Positions 25,736 to 34,690 of a DNA stretch of 64,000 nucleotides are shown here, one piece after another. The notes beneath the pieces were generated by a model. It ran no database searches and had not been told where the DNA came from. It saw nothing but the letters and a program-made list of their open reading frames with translations. The first letter of the stretch is position 1; each line of letters starts with the position of its first letter. The translations under genes and the position numbers were made by a program. This DNA comes from Oxalobacteraceae bacterium AB_14 (GTDB taxonomy: Bacteria > Pseudomonadota > Gammaproteobacteria > Burkholderiales > Burkholderiaceae_D), in the NCBI GenBank assembly GCA_000381565.1, contig KB906724.1, positions 2,110,801-2,174,800 of the forward strand, given 5' to 3'.

Positions 25736-27088
25736 ATGTCGAATCAAAAATTGTCGTTGCTGGAAAAAGTGGGCTTTGGCGCCGGCGACATGGCGCTGAA
25801 CGTGGTGATTTCCTCGATGATGTTGATCATTACCTTCTTCTACACCGACATCTACGGCCTGAAGACGGTCGACCTGGCGATGATGTTCGGCGTGGTGAAG
25901 TTCGTCGGCGCGATGGCCGACCTGACCATGGGCCAGATCACCGACCGCTTTACCAGCCGCTGGGGGCGCTACCGTCCGTGGCTGCTGCTGTTGGCCGTAC
26001 CGTATGGCCTCAGCGTGTTCTTCGTGTTCACCACGCCGGACTGGGGTTATAGCGCCAAGCTGGTTTGGGCCTATTCCACCTACATCATCATGACCATCAT
26101 GACGGCGGGCGTGGGCATACCCTACATCTCGCTGCCCAGCGCCTTGTCCAAGAATCCGCAGGAGACCTTGTCCGCCAACGGCTACCGCCTGTTCTTCGCC
26201 AAGATCGGCGCCTTCATGGTGACGGTGATCGTGCCGCTGCTGTCGGAGCGCTGGGGCGGCGGCAATGCGGCCGCCGGCTACCAGTTCGCCATGGCCGTGA
26301 TGGCCGGCATGGGCGTGCTGCTGTTCCTGTTCTGCTTCTTCACCACCCAGGAGCGCGTGCGGCACGTGGTGCAGCGCCAGTCGCTGTGGGAGCAGGCCAA
26401 GGTGCTGGTGAAGAACGACCAGTGGCTGATCCTGTGCGGCGTGTGCGTGACCGGCACCATCGGCTATGTGGTGCGCGGCTCGGTCGCCATCTACTACGCA
26501 AAATACTACCTCGGCGCCGACGGCCCGGCCATCTCGGCCTTCCTGTCCACCGGCGTGGTGGCCGCCATCCTGTCGATGATCGCCTCGACCTGGATCACCA
26601 AGTTCTATTGCAAGGTCAAGCTGTTCCGCTGGACGCAGATCGGCGTGGGCCTGATCAGCGCCGCGATGTACTTCCTCGTCGGGCCGGGCGACACCATGCT
26701 GGCGTTAGTCCTGTACTTCCTGCTGTCGTTCGTGGTGGACCTGCATGCGCCGGTGTTCTGGTCGTCCATCGCCGAGACCATCGACTACGGCGTGGTCAAG
26801 ACCGGCAAGCGGGTATCGGGCTTCGCGTTCGGCGGCATCTCGGTCTGCCAGAAAGCGGGCATGGGCATCGCCGGCATCCTGGTCGGCAAGCTGCTGACGC
26901 ATTTCGCGTATGTGCCCAATGTCGAGCAGAGCGCCTATGCGCTGCACGGCATCGTTTTGATGATGACGCTGATACCGGGTTTCTTCCACACCGTCATGGG
27001 GCTGTTGATGTTCAAGTATCGTATCAACGACGAGTACTACTCCGAGGTCAAGACGGCGATGGGAGTCAAAGGCTATGTGGCAGTCTAA
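25736..27088 (+). CDS. GPH-family (MelB-like) sugar:cation symporter
   Basis: A 450-residue inner-membrane protein with about 12 helices and the GPH signature near the N terminus (KVGFGAGDMALNVVISSMMLIITFFYTDIYGL, then MADLTMGQITDRFTSRWGRYRPWLL with the DRF..RWGRYRPW loop motif). Members couple sugar uptake (melibiose, xylosides, arabinosides) to H+ or Na+. The next gene codes for a GH43 enzyme without a signal peptide, so this transporter very probably delivers arabino-oligosaccharides to the cytoplasm. I chose ATG 25736 (GGAGTATCCG upstream) over TTG 25724. The stop lies upstream of the GH43 start with a 19-bp gap. Confidence 0.9.
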   Translation: MSNQKLSLLEKVGFGAGDMALNVVISSMMLIITFFYTDIYGLKTVDLAMMFGVVKFVGAMADLTMGQITDRFTSRWGRYRPWLLLLAVPYGLSVFFVFTTPDWGYSAKLVWAYSTYIIMTIMTAGVGIPYISLPSALSKNPQETLSANGYRLFFAKIGAFMVTVIVPLLSERWGGGNAAAGYQFAMAVMAGMGVLLFLFCFFTTQERVRHVVQRQSLWEQAKVLVKNDQWLILCGVCVTGTIGYVVRGSVAIYYAKYYLGADGPAISAFLSTGVVAAILSMIASTWITKFYCKVKLFRWTQIGVGLISAAMYFLVGPGDTMLALVLYFLLSFVVDLHAPVFWSSIAETIDYGVVKTGKRVSGFAFGGISVCQKAGMGIAGILVGKLLTHFAYVPNVEQSAYALHGIVLMMTLIPGFFHTVMGLLMFKYRINDEYYSEVKTAMGVKGYVAV

Positions 27089-27107
27089 TTTTTTGGAAAT
27101 CGAAGCA

Positions 27108-28055
27108 ATGGAAGATGTTCTCACCCCGCTGATCGAGCAGCGCGCCGATCCCTTTATCATTCGTCACAGCGACGGCTATTACTACTTCACCGCCTCGGTG
27201 CCGCAGTACGACCGCATCGAGCTGCGCCGCGCGAAAACCATCGCCGGCCTGGCGGACGCGGACATGGTCGACGTCTGGCGCAAGCCCGACACGGGTCCGT
27301 ACAGCGAGCTGGTTTGGGCGCCGGAGCTGCACTACAACGACGGCGCCTGGTACGTCTACTTCGCCGCCGCGCCCAGCCGCGAGATCAAACACAAGCTGTT
27401 CCAGCACCGCATGTACGCGATCCGCAACGCCAATCCCAACCCTTTGGCAGGCGAGTGGGAGTTCATGGGCCAGGTCGACACCGGCATCGACACCTTCTGC
27501 CTGGACGCCACCACCTTCAGCCACAAGGGCCGGCTGTACTACCTGTGGGCGCAGAAGGACGTGGCCATCGAGGGCAATTCCAACCTGTACATCGCGCCGA
27601 TGAAGACGCCGTGGCAGCTGGGCGGTCCGCCGGTCATGCTGAGCAAGCCGGAATTCGACTGGGAGATACGCGGCTTCTGGGTCAACGAAGGGCCGTCGGT
27701 GCTGAAGAAGAACGGCAAGATCTTCATCAGCTACTCGGCCAGCGCCACCGACGAGAACTACGCCATGGGCCTGTTGTGGGCGGACGAGAATGCCGACCTG
27801 CTGGACCCGGCATCGTGGACCAAACTGCCGCAGCCGGTGCTGCAAACCTGCTACGAGCATGGCGTGTACGGACCGGGACATAACAGCTTCACCATCGGCG
27901 ATGATGGCGAGACCGTCATGTTGGTTTATCATGCACGCACCTATACCGAGATTATCGGCGATCCGCTGTGGAACCCGGACCGGCACACCTACGTCAAACC
28001 ATTGAAGTGGGACGAGCAGGGCATGCCGCTATTCGGCAAGCCCTCGATGGCTTAA
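27108..28055 (+). CDS. Cytoplasmic glycoside hydrolase family 43 (exo-acting arabinosidase type)
   Basis: This 315-residue protein is a five-bladed GH43 enzyme without a signal peptide. Catalytic residues by family pattern are the general base Asp in EQRADPFIIRH (about residue 14), the pKa-modulating Asp in CLDATTF, and the acid Glu in VNEGPSV (about 200). Its compact form (ELRRAKTIAGL.., GPGHNSFTI) resembles exo-alpha-L-arabinofuranosidases/exo-arabinanases. Located after the GPH symporter, it probably splits imported arabino-oligosaccharides in the cytoplasm. An ATG at 27075, which overlaps the symporter stop, would add 11 residues; I prefer 27108 because LTPLIEQRADPF is near the normal family start. 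Confidence 0.85.
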   Translation: MEDVLTPLIEQRADPFIIRHSDGYYYFTASVPQYDRIELRRAKTIAGLADADMVDVWRKPDTGPYSELVWAPELHYNDGAWYVYFAAAPSREIKHKLFQHRMYAIRNANPNPLAGEWEFMGQVDTGIDTFCLDATTFSHKGRLYYLWAQKDVAIEGNSNLYIAPMKTPWQLGGPPVMLSKPEFDWEIRGFWVNEGPSVLKKNGKIFISYSASATDENYAMGLLWADENADLLDPASWTKLPQPVLQTCYEHGVYGPGHNSFTIGDDGETVMLVYHARTYTEIIGDPLWNPDRHTYVKPLKWDEQGMPLFGKPSMA

Positions 28056-28059
28056 AAAC

Positions 28060-28085
28060 GTCGTCCCCGCGCAGGCGGGGACCCA
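28060..28085. repeat. Dispersed hairpin repeat, copy B
   Basis: GTCGTCCCCGC, loop GCAG, then GCGGGGACCCA; the left arm and loop are identical to copy A, the right arm is GCGGGGAC followed by CCAT as in the copies at 31086 and 33788. Located between the GH43 and mutarotase genes, 5 bases after the GH43 stop codon. Confidence 0.75.
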
Positions 28086-28147
28086 TAGAACATACGCGGC
28101 GGCCACGGAACCAATTCCGTCGGCCGCCGTTGCCGTAGAAAGCACCC

Positions 28148-29194
28148 ATGCAGCCCACCATCACCACCAGCCCCTTCGGCCCCGAAGCCACCCTGTATAC
28201 CCTGACCAACGCCAACGGCATGATCGTCAAGATCAGCGACCTTGGCGGCGTGATCACCGAAATCCACGTGCCTGACCGCGACGGCCAGCTGGCCGACGTC
28301 TGCCTCGGCTTCGACGATGCCGCCGCCTACCTGGGCGAATCGCACTACCTCGGCGCGCTGATCGGCCGCTACGGCAACCGCATCGCCAGCGGCCGCTTCA
28401 CGCTGGACGGCGAAACCTATCTGCTGAACGTGAACAACGGTGTAAACCATTTACACGGAGGCCTGGACGGCTTCCACCGCCGCATGTGGGAAGCCGAAAC
28501 CTTCGCCACGCCCAAATCGGCAGGCCTGATCCTGAGCTATCTGAGCGCCGACGGCGAACAAGGCTACCCCGGCAACCTGGAAGTGACCGCGATCTACGAA
28601 CTGCGCAACAATAACGAATTGCGTATCGCTTTCCACGCCATCACCGACAAGGCGACGCCGGTCAACCTGACCAACCACGCCTATTTCAACCTGGCCGGCA
28701 AGGGCGACATCCTGTCCCACGAGCTGACCATCGCCGCCGACGCCTATACCCCGATCGACAGCGGCCTGATACCGACCGGCGAACTGCCTGCGGTGGCGGG
28801 CACGCCGTTCGACTTCCGCACACCGCACGCGATCGGCGCCCGCATCAACTCGGACGATGAACAGCTGCGCCACGGCGCCGGCTACGACCACAACTTCGTG
28901 CTGAGCAAATCCGCGCCCGGCGCGCTGGAACTGGCCGCCCGCGTGCGCGATCCGTCCTCCGGCCGCGTGCTGGAAGTGCTGACCCAGGAGCCGGGCGTGC
29001 AGTTCTACAGCGGGAACTTCCTGCACGACGGCATGGGCGGAAAAGGACGCATCTACAGCCATCGCAGCGGCTTTTGCCTCGAACCTCAGCACTATCCCGA
29101 CTCGCCGAACCGTCCAGAATTCCCGTCCACGATACTGCGCCCGGGCGAGGAGTACAGCACCGTCATGAGCTACCGCTTCGCCGTCGAGGACTGA
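28148..29194 (+). CDS. galM: Aldose 1-epimerase (mutarotase)
   Basis: The 348-residue product has the GalM pattern: LGALIGRYGNRIASGRF, then VNHLHGG with the catalytic-site His, LTNHAYFNLAG with the general-acid His (about residue 178), and the base Glu in FCLEPQHYPDSPN (about 310). It interconverts alpha and beta anomers of aldoses, here most likely L-arabinose released by the glycosidases, so that the anomer-specific dehydrogenase can act faster. It has no signal peptide, so it works in the cytoplasm. It appears to close the first operon; the next gene has its own promoter. Confidence 0.93.
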   Translation: MQPTITTSPFGPEATLYTLTNANGMIVKISDLGGVITEIHVPDRDGQLADVCLGFDDAAAYLGESHYLGALIGRYGNRIASGRFTLDGETYLLNVNNGVNHLHGGLDGFHRRMWEAETFATPKSAGLILSYLSADGEQGYPGNLEVTAIYELRNNNELRIAFHAITDKATPVNLTNHAYFNLAGKGDILSHELTIAADAYTPIDSGLIPTGELPAVAGTPFDFRTPHAIGARINSDDEQLRHGAGYDHNFVLSKSAPGALELAARVRDPSSGRVLEVLTQEPGVQFYSGNFLHDGMGGKGRIYSHRSGFCLEPQHYPDSPNRPEFPSTILRPGEEYSTVMSYRFAVED

Positions 29195-29259
29195 TACCGA
29201 TTCAGGTATCAAAGTCGAATAATAATTTATTGGAAAGATATCTCAACACAACTTAGTAT
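29193..29259 (+). promoter_or_regulatory. Operator/promoter 2 of the arabinoside regulon (before the arabinonate pathway)
   Basis: GATACCGATTCAGGTATC (29193-29210) is an 18-bp palindrome whose first two bases overlap the galM stop codon. TTGGAA (29230-29235) and TAGTAT (29254-29259), 18 bp apart, form the promoter. A further GATATC at 29237-29242 sits between -35 and -10, a place where LysR activators often have their second site. The element and its spacing repeat before 22776 and 43227. Confidence 0.75.
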
Positions 29260-29322
29260 GGCTTATCGATGCGGGGGCATGACGACCACGCCCCCGCACA
29301 AGAACATACTGAGGAGATATGC

Positions 29323-31065
29323 ATGTCCGAGAACGACAAAAAGGTGAAGCTGCGCTCCGCCGAGTGGTTTGGCACCCAAGACAAGAACGGCTTTATGTAT
29401 CGCAGCTGGATGAAGAACCAGGGTATTCCTGATCACGAATTCCAGGGCAAACCTATCATCGGCATCTGCAACACCTGGTCGGAACTGACTCCTTGCAATG
29501 CCCACTTCCGCAAGCTGGCGGAACACGTCAAGCGCGGCATTCTCGAAGCGGGCGGCTTCCCGGTTGAATTCCCGGTGTTCTCCAACGGCGAATCGAACCT
29601 GCGCCCAACCGCCATGCTGACCCGTAACCTGGCCAGCATGGACGTCGAAGAATCGATCCGCGGCAATCCGATGGACGGCGTGGTGCTGCTGGTCGGCTGC
29701 GACAAGACCACACCGGCGCTGCTGATGGGCGCCGCCTCGGTCGACATTCCAACTATCGTCGTCAGCGGCGGCCCTATGCTGAACGGTAAGCTGAACGGCA
29801 AGAACATCGGCTCCGGCACCGCCGTATGGCAGCTGCACGAGCAGGTCAAGGCCGGCGAAATCACCATGCACGAATTCATGTCGGCGGAATCGGGCCACTC
29901 CCGTTCCGCAGGCACCTGCAACACCATGGGCACCGCGTCGACGATGGCCTGCATGGCCGAGGCATTGGGCACCACGCTGCCGCACAACGCCGCCATTCCC
30001 GCCGTCGATTCGCGCCGCTACATCCTGGCGCACATGTCGGGCATCCGCGCCGTCGAGATGGTGAAGGAAGGCCTGACGCTGTCCAAGATCCTCAAGCGTG
30101 AGAACTTCGAGAACGCGATCCGCGTCAACGCCGCCATCGGCGGCTCGACCAACGCCGTGATCCACCTGAAAGCCATCGCCGGCCGCATCGGCGTCGACCT
30201 CGAACTGGAAGACTGGACCCGCGTCGGCCGCGGCACGCCGACCATCGTCGACCTGCTGCCGTCGGGCCGCTTCCTGATGGAGGAGTTCTACTACGCTGGC
30301 GGCCTGCCGGGCGCGATCCGCCGCATGGGCGAGGGCGACCTGGTGCCGCATCCAAGCGCGTTGACCGTCAACGGCAAATCGCTGTGGGAAAACTGCAAGG
30401 ATGCGCCGATCTACGACGACGAAGTGATACGTCCGCTGGACAAGCCGCTGCTGAAGGATGGCGGCATCTGCATCCTGCGCGGCAACCTGGCGCCGCGCGG
30501 CGCGGTGTTGAAACCGTCGGCCGCCACGCCGGAGCTGATGCAGCATCGCGGCCGCGCCGTGGTGTTCGAGGACTTCGAGCATTACAAGAGCCGCATCGTC
30601 GATCCCGAACTGGAAGTGGACGCGAATTCGGTGCTGGTGATGAAGAACTGCGGCCCGAAAGGTTATCCGGGCATGGCCGAAGTGGGGAATATGGGCCTGC
30701 CGCCGAAACTGCTGGCGGCCGGCGTCAAGGACATGGTCCGTATCTCGGATGCGCGCATGAGCGGCACCGCCTACGGCACCGTGGTGCTGCACGTGGCGCC
30801 GGAAGCGATGGCCGGCGGCCCGCTGGGCATCGTCAAGGATGGTGACTGGATCACGCTCGATTGCGCAGGCGGCTTGCTGAACCTGGAGATATCGGATGCG
30901 GAGATGGCGGAGCGCCAGTCCGTGCGCGTCGCCGGCTCGGCTCCGGGTCCCAAGACCGGCTACCAGAAGCTCTACATCGACCATGTGCTGCAAGCCGACG
31001 AAGGCTGTGATTTTGACTTCCTGGTCGGGAACCGCGGTTCGGCCGTGCCGCGCCACTCGCACTAA
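29323..31065 (+). CDS. L-arabinonate dehydratase (IlvD/Edd family, Fe-S)
   Basis: A 580-residue IlvD/Edd dehydratase. The three cluster cysteines align with those of pentonate dehydratases: Cys58 (TPCN), Cys126 (GCDKTTP) and Cys199 (GTCNTMGT), the [2Fe-2S] pattern known for L-arabinonate dehydratase of Rhizobium. The motif RSAEWFGTQDKNGFMYRSW at the N terminus is typical for the sugar-acid branch and not for IlvD. It converts L-arabinonate to 2-keto-3-deoxy-L-arabinonate. GAGGAG precedes ATG 29323. The next genes (FAH-fold protein, aldehyde dehydrogenase, SDR) complete most of a non-phosphorylating arabinose route. Confidence 0.9.
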   Translation: MSENDKKVKLRSAEWFGTQDKNGFMYRSWMKNQGIPDHEFQGKPIIGICNTWSELTPCNAHFRKLAEHVKRGILEAGGFPVEFPVFSNGESNLRPTAMLTRNLASMDVEESIRGNPMDGVVLLVGCDKTTPALLMGAASVDIPTIVVSGGPMLNGKLNGKNIGSGTAVWQLHEQVKAGEITMHEFMSAESGHSRSAGTCNTMGTASTMACMAEALGTTLPHNAAIPAVDSRRYILAHMSGIRAVEMVKEGLTLSKILKRENFENAIRVNAAIGGSTNAVIHLKAIAGRIGVDLELEDWTRVGRGTPTIVDLLPSGRFLMEEFYYAGGLPGAIRRMGEGDLVPHPSALTVNGKSLWENCKDAPIYDDEVIRPLDKPLLKDGGICILRGNLAPRGAVLKPSAATPELMQHRGRAVVFEDFEHYKSRIVDPELEVDANSVLVMKNCGPKGYPGMAEVGNMGLPPKLLAAGVKDMVRISDARMSGTAYGTVVLHVAPEAMAGGPLGIVKDGDWITLDCAGGLLNLEISDAEMAERQSVRVAGSAPGPKTGYQKLYIDHVLQADEGCDFDFLVGNRGSAVPRHSH

Positions 31066-31085
31066 CCAATACAACCACCACCGCC

Positions 31086-31166
31086 GTCATTCCCGCGAAA
31101 GCGGGAATCCATGGAGCGCTGGCTTAGCCACTTCAGCATGGATTCCCGCCTGTGCGGGAATGACGG
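31086..31166. repeat. Dispersed hairpin repeat, inverted pair (copy C)
   Basis: Left unit 31086-31113: GTCATTCCCGC, loop GAAA, GCGGGAATCCATG. Right unit 31137-31165 is the same element on the opposite strand (CATGGATTCCCGC .. GCGGGAATGACG). About 23 bp separate them. The pair forms a REPIN-like structure between the dehydratase and AraD1 genes, overlapping no reading frame. Confidence 0.8.
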
Positions 31167-31184
31167 GGATGCAAAGGAGACTTT

Positions 31185-32177
31185 ATGCTACTCGTACAAT
31201 TCAAGAACGAACAAGGCGCGCGCCAGATCGGCGTGCTGGAACAGAACACCATCCGCATCATCGAAGGCTACGACACCACCTACGCGCTGGCGCAGGCCGC
31301 GATTCGCCAGTCGATCGGCCTGGCCGACCTGGCGGTGAAGGCCACCGGCTCCGCATTGCTTGCGTTCGACGCCGTCGCGGCGTCGGGCCGGCTGCTGCCG
31401 CCGCTGGACCACAGCGACGACGCCCATTGCTACGTCACCGGCACCGGCCTGACTCACCTGGGCAGCGCCGACACGCGCGACGCCATGCACAAGAAAATCG
31501 GCGGTGACGTCGAGTCCCTGAGCGACTCCATGAAGATGTTCCGCATGGGCGTGGAAGGCGGCAAGCCCGCCGCAGGCGAAGCGGGCGTGCAGCCCGAATG
31601 GTTCTACAAGGGCGACGGCTCCATCGTCGCCGCCAGCGGCCAGGCCCTGAGCATGCCGGACTTCGCACTGGACGGCGGCGAAGAGCCGGAAGTGGCGGGC
31701 TTGTACGTGATTGGCGATGACGGCCAGCCATACCGCGTCGGCTACGCCATCGGCAACGAGTTCTCGGACCACGTGACCGAGCGCCAGAACTACCTGTACC
31801 TGGCGCACTCCAAGCTGCGCGCCTGCGGCCTCGGCCCGGCGCTGCTGGTCGGCGAAGCGCCTGCGCACATCGAAGGCACCTCGCGCATCTACGATGTCGA
31901 AGGCAAGCTCCGTTGGGAGAAAGCCTTCTTCAGCGGAGAGCAGAACATGTCGCACACCATCGGCAACCTGGAGCACCACCACTTCAAGTACCCGCTGTTC
32001 AAGCGTCCGGGCGATGTGCACATCCACTTCTTCGGCACGGCGACACTGAGCGTGGCCGACAACATCGTCGTCAAGCCCGGCGAGACCTTTGAAATCGAAG
32101 CACCGCAATTCGGCCCGGCCCTGCGCAACAAGCTGACCGTGTACAAAACCGACATCGCGAAAGTGAAAGCGTTATGA
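31185..32177 (+). CDS. AraD1/GguC family protein (FAH fold), probable 2-keto-3-deoxy-L-arabinonate dehydratase
   Basis: A 330-residue fumarylacetoacetate-hydrolase-fold protein of the GguC/AraD1 type: [72 protein letters not shown] (metal ligands Glu and Asp in E..SDH), and the C-terminal [14 protein letters not shown]. The enzyme likely removes water from 2-keto-3-deoxy-L-arabinonate to give 2-oxoglutarate semialdehyde; the role is inferred from position between the dehydratase and the semialdehyde dehydrogenase and from my memory of this family. GguC genes elsewhere sit next to sugar ABC transporters. AAGGAG precedes the ATG. Its stop overlaps the next start (ATGA). Confidence 0.75.
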   Translation: MLLVQFKNEQGARQIGVLEQNTIRIIEGYDTTYALAQAAIRQSIGLADLAVKATGSALLAFDAVAASGRLLPPLDHSDDAHCYVTGTGLTHLGSADTRDAMHKKIGGDVESLSDSMKMFRMGVEGGKPAAGEAGVQPEWFYKGDGSIVAASGQALSMPDFALDGGEEPEVAGLYVIGDDGQPYRVGYAIGNEFSDHVTERQNYLYLAHSKLRACGLGPALLVGEAPAHIEGTSRIYDVEGKLRWEKAFFSGEQNMSHTIGNLEHHHFKYPLFKRPGDVHIHFFGTATLSVADNIVVKPGETFEIEAPQFGPALRNKLTVYKTDIAKVKAL

Positions 32178-33742
32178 TCATCACCGGTGAAGCACTGATA
32201 GGCGGCGTTGCCGTCAAGGGCACAGGCGCTGCACTCCGTGGCTACAATCCGTCGCTGCAACAGCCGATGGAGCCTGAATTCCATGCTGTCGATTTCGAAC
32301 AGATCGACCAGGCCTGCCGTTTGGCCGACGCCGCGTTCGACAATTTCCGCGCGCTGAGCGACGAGCAGCGCGCCGTCTTCCTCGAGACCATCGGGGAACA
32401 GATCATGGCGCTGGGCGATGTTCTGGTGGAGCGCGTGATGGCCGAAAGCGGCTTGCCGCGCCCGCGCATCGAGGGTGAGCGTGGCCGCACCGTCGGCCAG
32501 TTGAAACTGTTTGCCAACCTGCTGCGCGAAGGTTCGTGGAACGACGTCCGCATCGACAAGGCGTTGCCGGAACGGGCGCCGCCGCGCCCCGACCTGCGGA
32601 TGCGCATGATCGGTCTCGGTCCGGTAGCGGTCTTTGCGGCCAGTAACTTCCCGTTGGCTTTTTCTGTCGCTGGTGGCGACACCGCGTCGGCATTGGCGGC
32701 CGGCTGCCCGGTGGTGTTGAAGGCGCACTCCGCGCACCCCGGCACGTCCGAGCTGGTGGGCCGCGCGGTGGTGAAGGCGGTGGAGCTTTGCGGCTTGCCA
32801 GCCGGCGTGTTCTCTCTGTTGACCGGCAGCGGCAACGGCATCGGCCAGGAGTTGGTGCGCCATCCTGCCATCAAGGCCGTTGGCTTCACCGGCTCGCGCA
32901 GCGGTGGCATGGCGTTGATGGCGGTTGCGGCCGCGCGTCCGGTGCCGATTCCCGTGTATGCCGAAATGAGTTCGATCAATCCGGTGTTCCTGATGCCGCG
33001 CGCATTGGCTAGCCGTGCAGAGGAAATCGCCGCCGGTTTCGCCGGTTCGCTGGCGCTGGGGGTGGGGCAGATGTGCACCAATCCGGGTCTGGTGATCGGC
33101 GTCGACGGCCCGGACCTGGACCGCTTCGCCAACGCCGCCGCACAAGCGCTGGCCGGCGGCGCGGCATGCGCGATGCTGTCGCCGGGGATCGCCGGCAGCT
33201 TCCAGCGCGGAATCACGCAACTGGCTGAACACGCGGACGTGAAGACGCTGGCGTTGGCGCCACAATCGGAAGGCAAGGGCGCGCCGGCGTTGTTCGTCAC
33301 CAGTGGCGCCGCCTTCCTGTCGCAGCATGCGTTGTCGGAAGAGGTATTCGGCCCGGCTTCGCTGCTGGTCGCCTGCAAGGACATCGCGGAGCTGCATTTA
33401 GTAGCTGAAAGCCTGGAGGGCCAGTTGACGGCCACCCTGCAAATGGACGACGGCGACCTGGATCTGGCGCATGCCTTGCTGCCGGTACTGGAGCGCAAGG
33501 CCGGCCGTATCCTGGCCAACGGCTTTCCGACCGGCGTGGAAGTGTGCAGTGCGATGGTGCACGGCGGACCATTCCCGTCGACCTCCGATGGCCGCAGCAC
33601 GTCCGTCGGGACGGGCGCCATCGTGCGCTTCCTGCGTCCGGTGTCGTACCAGAACCTGTCGCAGGCCTTGCTGCCCGAGGTATTGCGCGACAACGGCGCC
33701 GCAAGCTGGCGTCGCCGTGAGGGCGAACTCACGCGCGGCTGA
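32174..33742 (+). CDS. 2-oxoglutarate semialdehyde (2,5-dioxopentanoate) dehydrogenase
   Basis: A 522-residue aldehyde dehydrogenase. Catalytic Cys301 lies in VGQMCTNPG, the general base Glu264 in [10 protein letters not shown], and the NAD(P) site in [10 protein letters not shown]. The N-terminal segment ([10 protein letters not shown]) and the region [31 protein letters not shown] are typical for the AraE/KGSA dehydrogenase branch. It oxidises 2,5-dioxopentanoate to 2-oxoglutarate, the last step before the TCA cycle. Start overlaps the previous stop, so it is translationally coupled to AraD1. Confidence 0.9.
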   Translation: MIITGEALIGGVAVKGTGAALRGYNPSLQQPMEPEFHAVDFEQIDQACRLADAAFDNFRALSDEQRAVFLETIGEQIMALGDVLVERVMAESGLPRPRIEGERGRTVGQLKLFANLLREGSWNDVRIDKALPERAPPRPDLRMRMIGLGPVAVFAASNFPLAFSVAGGDTASALAAGCPVVLKAHSAHPGTSELVGRAVVKAVELCGLPAGVFSLLTGSGNGIGQELVRHPAIKAVGFTGSRSGGMALMAVAAARPVPIPVYAEMSSINPVFLMPRALASRAEEIAAGFAGSLALGVGQMCTNPGLVIGVDGPDLDRFANAAAQALAGGAACAMLSPGIAGSFQRGITQLAEHADVKTLALAPQSEGKGAPALFVTSGAAFLSQHALSEEVFGPASLLVACKDIAELHLVAESLEGQLTATLQMDDGDLDLAHALLPVLERKAGRILANGFPTGVEVCSAMVHGGPFPSTSDGRSTSVGTGAIVRFLRPVSYQNLSQALLPEVLRDNGAASWRRREGELTRG

Positions 33743-33752
33743 GGTGCGTCGG

Positions 33753-33816
33753 TATGGATTCCCGCTTTCGCGGGAACGACGGAGCCGCGTCATTCCCGCG
33801 AAAGCGGGAATCCATA
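33753..33816. repeat. Dispersed hairpin repeat, inverted pair (copy D)
   Basis: Unit 1 (33753-33782) reads TATGGATTCCCGC, TTTC, GCGGGAACGACGG; unit 2 (33788-33816) is the reverse orientation CGTCATTCCCGC, GAAA, GCGGGAATCCATA. In this copy the units point tail to tail and are 5 bp apart, the opposite order to copy C. It lies between the aldehyde dehydrogenase and SDR genes. Confidence 0.8.
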
Positions 33817-33853
33817 CTGAGCGTGCATATACATAAAAATAGCAGGAGACTGA

Positions 33854-34621
33854 ATGACCCAACTGGCCAAATTTGGCAGCTTGCGCGGCAAGCGCGTATT
33901 CATAACGGGTGGTGGCACAGGCATCGGCGAGGCGATGGTGATTTCCTTCGCCGAGCAGGGGGCGCAAGTGGCGTTTGTCGATATCGCCCGCGACGCCAGC
34001 CTGGCCTTGATCCGGCGGGTGAAGGAAGCCGGCTACCCTGAGCCGCTGTTCCGCCAGTGCGACATCACCGATATCCCGGCGCTGCAAAGCGCGATGGCGG
34101 AGATGGCGGCCAACGTCGGCGATTTCGACATCCTGGTCAACAACGCCGCCAACGATCAACGTCACGAGACGTCCGAAGTGACGGTGGAATACTGGAACGA
34201 GCGCATCGCCATCAACCAGCGCCCGATGTTCTTCACCTGTCAGGCGGTCCTGGAAGGCATGAAGAAGAAGGGCGCCGGCTCGATCATCAACGTCGGTTCG
34301 ATTTCATGGCACGTCAAGAACGCAGGCTATGCGGTGTATGCCACCTCCAAGGCGGCGGTACACGGCCTGACGCGCGGGCTGGCGCGCGAATTCGGCGCGC
34401 ACGGCATCCGCGTCAACACCGTCACCCCGGGTTGGGTGATGACCCAGCGCCAGATCGACCTGTGGCTGGACGACGCGGGTGAGCAGGACATCAAGCGCAA
34501 CCAGTGCATGCCGACCAAGCTACTGCCGCAGCACGTCGCATCGATGGTGCTGTTCCTCGCCGCCGAAGACGGCGCGATGTGCACCGCCCAGGAGTTCATC
34601 GTCGACGCCGGGTGGGTATAA
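33854..34621 (+). CDS. SDR-family dehydrogenase, probable L-arabinose 1-dehydrogenase
   Basis: A 255-residue classical short-chain dehydrogenase: TGGGTGIG cofactor motif at about 19-26, NNAAN at about 100, Ser in VGSISWH, and the catalytic YATSK (Tyr162, Lys166). It probably oxidises L-arabinose at C1 with NAD(P)+, the first step of the non-phosphorylating route, because it sits with the dehydratase and semialdehyde dehydrogenase. SDRs cannot be assigned to a substrate from motifs alone, so D-galactose or another sugar is possible. AGGAG precedes the ATG. Confidence 0.8.
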   Translation: MTQLAKFGSLRGKRVFITGGGTGIGEAMVISFAEQGAQVAFVDIARDASLALIRRVKEAGYPEPLFRQCDITDIPALQSAMAEMAANVGDFDILVNNAANDQRHETSEVTVEYWNERIAINQRPMFFTCQAVLEGMKKKGAGSIINVGSISWHVKNAGYAVYATSKAAVHGLTRGLAREFGAHGIRVNTVTPGWVMTQRQIDLWLDDAGEQDIKRNQCMPTKLLPQHVASMVLFLAAEDGAMCTAQEFIVDAGWV

Positions 34622-34690
34622 CACGATTGGGCCCGGAGACAACCGTCCTATGAGGCGGCGGGGATACATAACCATAAAAAAGGTAGGAAC

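Noticed and set aside
31086..33816. Repeated palindromes as a possible CRISPR array
   Set aside because: Copies are scattered between genes, differ in orientation and number, and have no equal spacers or cas genes.
34622..34690. GATACAT before GH97 as a fifth regulon operator
   Set aside because: Only one half of the palindrome is present, and no -35/-10 at the conserved spacing follows.
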